A DNA stretch of 64,000 nucleotides from Tatumella punctata (GTDB taxonomy: Bacteria; Pseudomonadota; Gammaproteobacteria; Enterobacterales; Enterobacteriaceae). Position 1 is the stretch's first letter. Every line of letters begins with the position of its first letter. Shown one piece after another: positions 60,055 through 64,000 of this stretch. The stretch is from assembly GCF_039523735.1 (NCBI RefSeq), contig NZ_BAAAFW010000037.1:62001-126000 (forward strand), in the 5' to 3' direction. Position numbers and translations under genes: made by a program. A model generated the notes under the pieces. The model saw nothing but the letters and a program-made list of their open reading frames with translations. It was not told the origin of the DNA and did not search any database.

Positions 60055-61770
60055 TCAGTAGTTCCAGCTAAGGTTAAAACCCAGAGTGACCGGGCTGGTG
60101 CTGAATCCCCCGGGTTTGGAGAAAGGCACGCCGGCGAACAGATCGTAACCGACCCTGAAGGCATAGCCGCGCAGGCCCACTACGCCACCGGCCAGATGCT
60201 GCCCAACCAGATAGTCTGAACCGTAGCCGCCCACTTCGCCGTAGTCGGCACCGAGATACAACTCCTGCCCCTGTAACGGCGTACGCCAGGCCAGATCGTT
60301 ACGGACGAACCAGCCGTGATTGGCGTTCAGGGTACGCTCGCCATCAAAGCCGCGCACCGTCCAGCGGTTGCCGATAGCGAACTGGTCCTGCGGCGTCAGC
60401 GGCGTATCGCTGATCTGACGCTGGTATTGCACGTTGTAGCGGAAGTTCTGGCTGAGCAGGCTGAATGGCACGTCGAGCCGGGCGTTAAGCTGCACAATTT
60501 TGCTGAGTGCCGTCGCCTCGCCAAAGGTCTCTTCCGGCGCAGGTAATGCGCCAAACCAACGGGTACCGCGCTGGTAGCTGATACCCGCGTCCAGCGTGGC
60601 TTGTTGAATATAGTGGCGGTGCTGCAATCCCAGCCGCCATCCTGAGGTACGCCGGCGCTGTACTTCCACTTCGGTATCGTTGATGTAGTTGCCGGACTCG
60701 CGCGCCAGCACGTCATAGGTCAGCATGGTTTTCTGGCTGCCGTTACGGTGCAGCACCCGGCTGAGTTGGAAATCCAGGTTCCTGCTGTTGCCGCGGTAAC
60801 GGTAGTCCTGATTCTGCCCGGCAATGGTCTGGTGGTAGTCATAGCTGTTGGCGGTGACGCCGGCCATCCAGTAACCGAAAGGCACCGAATAGTGCCCGGT
60901 GATGTTCTTCGACCCCTTGCCGCCCTGGTTTTGCAGATCGGCAGAGCCGGAGATATAGAACAGATCACTGAGCGAAAACGGGTTATCCAGCGACAGGGTC
61001 AAACCGCCCTGATAACGCCCGGTACTCCTGGTGCCGGAATCATCCAGCGAGACGCCAATACGCCACATGCGCTGCTGCTTCCAGCTCAGGGCAATGTCGC
61101 TTTCGCCGGGCTGTTCACCGGGGATAATTTCCATACTGGCCTGCACCGTCGGCAAGCGTTGCAGGTTTTCCAGTCCCTGTTCAATATCACGCAGATCCAG
61201 CAGGTTGCCCGCATGGGCCGGGATGCTGCTGTAGGGCTGAATGTAATGGCCGCTGTCCGGCGTCAGTTTCACCTGCCGCACGTAGCCTGGCACCACTAAT
61301 AATCGCAGTTGGCCGCTTTTCAGATCCTGCGTCGGTGCCAATACGCGGCTGGTGATATAGCCGTGATCCACCAGCCGGTTTTGCAGGGTGCTCATCAGCA
61401 GGTTAATGCCCTGCCCGCCCAGGCAACGGCCCTGTGCCTGACTGGCGATACGTTGCAACGGCAGCCAATCGGGGAGCCTGTCCTGGCCGCTCAATACGAC
61501 CTGATCGATAGGGAAACAAGGTTTTTCTGCCGGGAAAGCAATGCGGCCAGCGCTGGACGACGGTGGTGACAGACGCACATCAGGCGTCGCGGGGATCAGT
61601 TGTTGCTCCAGCGCCTTTTGCCGCTGCTGCTGTATGATCAGCTGTTCACTGTTTGATGTTGCTGCCAGCAACGGTTGGCTGAATATAAACAGCGGCAAAA
61701 CAACGGGGCCACATGGAATACAGACCTTACGCACAGCAAGGCTGAGCGAAGAGTAAGCAGAGTAGCGCAT
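60055..61770 (-). CDS. cdiB: CdiB, two-partner-secretion outer-membrane transporter
   Basis: A 571-residue Omp85-superfamily TpsB protein (ShlB/FhaC/CdiB type). A signal peptide ends near residue 37 (PLLA-A). A basic/Gln-rich linker helix follows (residues 43-58), then POTRA domains near 80-155 and 160-225, and a 16-strand barrel with the signature VRGFDGE at residues 472-478. The last residue is aromatic (LSWNY), as required for barrel assembly. First gene of the cdiBCAI operon, behind a good sigma70-type promoter in an AT-rich leader. Confidence 0.95.
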   Translation of the reverse strand: MRYSAYSSLSLAVRKVCIPCGPVVLPLFIFSQPLLAATSNSEQLIIQQQRQKALEQQLIPATPDVRLSPPSSSAGRIAFPAEKPCFPIDQVVLSGQDRLPDWLPLQRIASQAQGRCLGGQGINLLMSTLQNRLVDHGYITSRVLAPTQDLKSGQLRLLVVPGYVRQVKLTPDSGHYIQPYSSIPAHAGNLLDLRDIEQGLENLQRLPTVQASMEIIPGEQPGESDIALSWKQQRMWRIGVSLDDSGTRSTGRYQGGLTLSLDNPFSLSDLFYISGSADLQNQGGKGSKNITGHYSVPFGYWMAGVTANSYDYHQTIAGQNQDYRYRGNSRNLDFQLSRVLHRNGSQKTMLTYDVLARESGNYINDTEVEVQRRRTSGWRLGLQHRHYIQQATLDAGISYQRGTRWFGALPAPEETFGEATALSKIVQLNARLDVPFSLLSQNFRYNVQYQRQISDTPLTPQDQFAIGNRWTVRGFDGERTLNANHGWFVRNDLAWRTPLQGQELYLGADYGEVGGYGSDYLVGQHLAGGVVGLRGYAFRVGYDLFAGVPFSKPGGFSTSPVTLGFNLSWNY

Positions 61771-61833
61771 GACTTTTCCCTGTCAAAACACAAATAAACG
61801 AAAAAGAAAGAAAACAATTGTAATAAAATGCAA

Positions 61834-61863
61834 TTATTATGCGCAGAAATTGTCCACGGTCAA
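61834..61863 (-). promoter_or_regulatory. promoter of the cdiBCAI operon
   Basis: On the minus strand, TTGACC and ATAATA are 17 bases apart (TAATAA at 18), about 65 bases before the cdiB ATG, in a strongly AT-rich leader. Confidence 0.55.
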
Positions 61864-62034
61864 CTTAATTTTGCCCGGTAATGGGCACCGGGTGGCACCT
61901 GATGTACTTCAGACCCTGTCCGATAACGCGCAGGTTGAAAATATCGCCGCACGATGACCGAATAGCGTTCCACAGCCGGCCATGCCAGGAGAGCGGTTCC
62001 TCAAAGGGGATCTCACCCTGTATGGTCAATATTT
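61864..62034. other. island border upstream of cdiB without a gene
   Basis: A region between the cdiB promoter and the IS relics. The 102-codon plus-strand frame across it (61881-62189) is antisense to the OrfB remnant and not credible. I see nothing else here except CTGTATGGTCAATATTTTC near 62018-62036, which may be the 3' terminal repeat of the remnant IS. Confidence 0.4.
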
Positions 62035-62180
62035 TCAGGGCACAGACAGAAGTCCGTTTTGCATCCGTTTTTCTTTGGCTACCGGGGATAGTCCGCTGTT
62101 ATACCTGTGGCGACGTATTCTGTTGTAATAACCACTCAGATAAAATGAGACGCCTCTTCTGGCCTCTTCAATGCACAGAC
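62035..62180 (-). mobile_element. IS3-family relic: 3' end of orfB
   Basis: On the minus strand the frame reads EEARRGVSFYLSGYYNRIRR and then HRYNSGLSPVAKEKRMQNGL before a stop at 62035. This is the typical C-terminal end of an IS3-family transposase OrfB (YYN-RRH...LSP-EKE pattern). The 5' part is missing; the remnant is cut off where the next relic begins (62185). Confidence 0.7.
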
Positions 62181-62184
62181 AACC

Positions 62185-62270
62185 GGTAATCCGCCGAAAA
62201 AGCGGTGTGTTCATAAGCAGAGTTTCTACTCACCTGAATTCAGAGGAACTTGTGTGACCCGAAGGGCAGG
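62185..62270 (+). mobile_element. IS3-family relic: left terminal end, inverted copy of 49638-49724
   Basis: An 86-bp block (GGTAATCCGCCGAAAAAGCG onwards, through CTCACCTGAATTCAG to GTGACCCGAAGGGCAG) that aligns almost throughout with the minus strand of 49724-49638. Similarity stops about ten codons after the presumed orfA start. Together the two relics flank the CDI locus in inverted orientation with their terminal ends facing inward. Confidence 0.72.
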
Positions 62271-62469
62271 CATATGCGAGAAAATGATAATGGTTTTATA
62301 ATCACCAACGGCCGAATAGGGTTCTGAATGGGTTTACACTGATGCAGTATATTCAGCGTATACACTGATTCTGCTTATCGCCTTCGTTAAAAATGGGGGA
62401 ATGACTGAAAAAAGTTGAATCAATGATAGAAAATGTTATTGCTATATATAAAAAGACAAAAAGGAGAGC

Positions 62470-62955
62470 ATGGTGTCCAGAGATAAACTCAATGCAGGGA
62501 CTGACAGTGATCGCTACACTGCTACACCACATATCAAAGCCGGCTATATTGATATATCGACTAATGCTGTGTTCAGGACACACAAGGATGCATTGAATTG
62601 TTTTGGCTACCAGAAGGGCCATTACCAGCGGGCTGCCTGGAAGATCCCCGATGAAATCTGCGATGTAATTGAACTGCCTTATAACTCAAGCGTCTGGTTT
62701 CCGACACTTGATGATAATGCCGCATGGGATAATTCACTGTCTGATGACGGGTTGTTGATTATCGAAAAGAAAAAGGAGGCAGATGATTTCCGGAAGAATG
62801 ATTGGGAATACCGGATTGTTATGGCTAAATCCAAAGATGAATATAACAGAACTCTTTACCGGTTTATTGGTATTTTTGAAGTCGTACCGGGGTACAGCGT
62901 CGGTAATGAGCAGCGGTTCAGGCGAGTCAGTACTACAGTAAAAACTTACCGGTAA
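62470..62955 (+). CDS. hypothetical protein, 161 residues
   Basis: An open frame with a good ribosome-binding site (AAGGAG four bases before the ATG) and AT-rich codon use unlike the CDI genes. I do not recognise the family with confidence. The C-terminal segment RTLYRFIGIFEVVPGYSVGN followed by RFRRVSTTVKTYR recalls PUA-like/SRA-type nucleic-acid-binding modules seen in some restriction or HNH proteins, but this is only a resemblance. No signal peptide or membrane helix is seen. It lies in accessory DNA between IS relics and integrase debris, so a role in a mobile element or defence is possible. Confidence 0.6.
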   Translation: MVSRDKLNAGTDSDRYTATPHIKAGYIDISTNAVFRTHKDALNCFGYQKGHYQRAAWKIPDEICDVIELPYNSSVWFPTLDDNAAWDNSLSDDGLLIIEKKKEADDFRKNDWEYRIVMAKSKDEYNRTLYRFIGIFEVVPGYSVGNEQRFRRVSTTVKTYR

Positions 62956-63507
62956 TAAATTGACGTGTGAGTTTCGGCTTATGCTATCAGTCTTTTGATT
63001 GCACATTTCTAATGCTCTTAAGACCTGTTGGGGGCGAAATATCTCAGTGATGTTTATCTAAGACGGTAATCATCAGGTTTGTAACATGACTGCCTCCGTA
63101 GATGAACAAGCCCCGGCACATAAAAATGTACCGGGGCTGTATCAGACGAGTTCAAAGACGAGAGAATATCCGCAGTCACAGCAGGCGAAAACCGGTGACT
63201 GATTCTTCGTTACCGTTTCTGCATAGCCGATAAATATGTCATGATCACGGCCAAAAATTCGATCACCGCGGCTACCGTTCCGCGGTCCACACCACCGAAG
63301 ATAACCGGGTGGATGCGCTGTTGCCTGTCATCTTTTCCAATTCACCGGCGTCTTTATCACGGCATCAACAACTATGTCACACCCTGCCCTGTCTGGCGGA
63401 TACGCTCCGGTGTCAGTTTGGCATACCGTTCGTACTCTGGATGCTGGCATGGCCGGTTGTGCTTTCACATCATATAAGCTGTATTGGCCGCTGGAGACCA
63501 GTAAAGA
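62956..63507. other. decayed accessory DNA without an intact gene
   Basis: A 552-bp stretch with only short broken frames on both strands. A strong hairpin AGCCCCGG...CCGGGGCT lies at 63109-63138. On the minus strand a short frame ending at 63149 reads DIFIGYAETVTKNQSPVFAC followed by CDCGYSLVFELV, perhaps the end of a zinc-finger-like phage protein, but it lacks a start. I cannot name it. Confidence 0.4.
63109..63138. terminator. strong hairpin, probable terminator in phage debris
   Basis: Stem AGCCCCGG / CCGGGGCT extended by ACAT / ATGT around an A-rich loop. Confidence 0.5.
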
Positions 63508-63688
63508 GGCGACAGCCTTCGCCAGTCATTTTATGATGCGGGGAGAGAATACTCTGCTGATTCAGCTGGTACCCGGTCACATTACAATGGCGATGAAATA
63601 TGCCCACTTTGCAGCAGATCCTCCTGATGCAGTTGTCGCACTTAACCCTTTTAATAATCGCGAAGAAGTCACATCAATGGATTGGTGA
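63508..63688 (+). pseudogene. C-terminal remnant of a P2-type tyrosine integrase
   Basis: The frame reads ATAFASHFMMRGENTLLIQL, then VPGHITMAMKYAHFAADPPD and AVVALNPFNN. This is recognisably the C-terminal catalytic end of P2-family phage integrases (LRHTFASHFMM-NGG...LGHS...MRYAHFAPDHL-DAV-LNPL). Key residues are altered: the active-site RHT has become TAF, and LGHS is degraded to PGHI, although the tyrosine-bearing KYAHFA segment persists. Upstream parts are scrambled. It ends 116 bases from a tRNA-Leu fragment, as expected for an int gene next to its attachment site. Confidence 0.75.
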
Positions 63689-63803
63689 TAAAACGCATTG
63701 CTGCCATTTTGCTGCCACTGCGGATCGCAGAAAACAAAAAACCGCCTTGCGGCGGTTAAACGACATTGCATATATGTACTTATTTTTGTTCATTTTGAAT
63801 CAG

Positions 63804-63858
63804 TGGTGCCCGGGGCGGGACTTGAACCCGCACAGCCATACAGCCGATTGGTTTTAAA
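63804..63858 (-). other. 3' fragment of tRNA-Leu(UAA): attachment-site (att) remnant
   Basis: On the minus strand the sequence runs from the anticodon loop (TTTAAAA, fitting UAA) through the stem half CCAAT, a long class II variable arm (CGGCTGTATGGCTG), a complete T-arm (GCGGGTTCAAGTCCCGC), the acceptor half and CCA at 63804. The 5' half of the tRNA is absent: to the right of 63858 the anticodon stem no longer pairs and AT-rich DNA begins. This is the usual product of an integrative element recombining at a tRNA 3' end. Confidence 0.82.
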
Positions 63859-64000
63859 AACTACAATGCTGCGTTTAAAACGCATAAGATTATGATTTAT
63901 TTTAAATTGTATATTATTTACAGCTACTCAATTTAGCTGATTATTGAATTTTTCCACTTTATTATAAGCGCAATCCCACACCGAACTATACACCATTGAC
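63859..64000. other. AT-rich edge of a probable integrative element
   Basis: The last 142 bases are much more AT-rich than the rest of the window and hold no recognisable gene. Orientation of the tRNA fragment implies that a foreign element starts at about 63859 and extends to the right, ending at an intact tRNA-Leu(UAA). Confidence 0.5.

Noticed and set aside
61881..62189. Plus-strand 102-codon frame upstream of cdiB
   Set aside because: The minus strand here reads as an IS3-family OrfB C-terminus, and the plus frame is its antisense.
63149..63330. Minus-strand frame ending in CCDCGYSLVFELV, considered as an Ogr-type zinc finger or an IS1-like transposase remnant
   Set aside because: Too short and without a start or enough conserved residues; described only as unidentified debris.
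63698..63895. 65-codon frame at the right end (containing VPGAGLEPAQPYS)
   Set aside because: This is the familiar false translation of a tRNA 3' end; the DNA is the tRNA-Leu fragment.
1..64000. CRISPR arrays
   Set aside because: No regularly spaced direct repeats of 25-40 bp were seen; the only extensive repetition is the degenerate FHA repeats inside cdiA.

Overview
The window looks like a chromosomal segment of an enterobacterium in the Erwiniaceae. A Tatumella- or Pantoea-like genus is my best guess, inferred from gene order, roughly even base composition and a membrane-bound sugar/sugar-acid dehydrogenase of the type found in those bacteria. The left third keeps the gene order of the Escherichia coli flg-pyrC-opg region: flgF (start only), flgE, flgD, flgC, flgB, then divergent flgA-flgM-flgN, murJ, rimJ, yceB, pyrC, bssS, solA, trhO, lpxL, msyB, yceK, opgH, opgG, opgC. 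Several genes that lie between these in E. coli are missing (dinI, grxB, mdtH, yceH, mviM, mdtG, yceI/yceJ). A Tat-exported phosphoesterase sits between solA and trhO.

The middle (21.5-49.5 kb) is a species-variable metabolic and transport region. It holds a SulP/STAS transporter; a three-gene Tat-exported flavo-dehydrogenase with a triheme cytochrome c; an exported NADP-binding-fold protein paired with a Tat cupin; two MFS pumps; a 2-oxoglutarate/Fe(II) oxygenase; an NCS1 permease divergent from a GntR regulator and a hydantoin/allantoin-type racemase; a DsbA-like protein; an ascorbate-type PTS behind a near-ideal CRP promoter; a HlyD plus two ABC-2 permeases without an ATPase; a YqfB-type amidohydrolase; a MetQ-like lipoprotein; an esterase; two FUSC/AaeB-type exporters; and an EmrE-type SMR pump.

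The right end is accessory DNA. A contact-dependent inhibition locus in the order cdiB-cdiC-cdiA-cdiI runs on the minus strand (about 61.8 to 49.8 kb). It includes a HlyC-type lysine acyltransferase. CdiA has a VENN motif, but a frameshift 62-68 residues later separates the toxin end from the rest, and a small two-helix membrane immunity protein follows. Homologous relics of one IS3-family insertion-sequence end lie in inverted orientation on both sides of this locus. Beyond it lie an unrecognised 161-residue protein, the decayed C-terminus of a P2-type integrase, and a 3' fragment of tRNA-Leu(UAA). That fragment marks an attachment site, with a further element probably starting at the right edge.

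The most noteworthy regulatory finding is an orphan LexA box between pyrC and bssS. It overlaps a sigma70-like promoter and is followed about 100 bp later by a strong intrinsic terminator with no gene between. Other clear sites are a FliA promoter before flgM, a PurR box before pyrC, two perfect CRP boxes (before the dehydrogenase and before the PTS), and GTATAC palindromes around the GntR gene.
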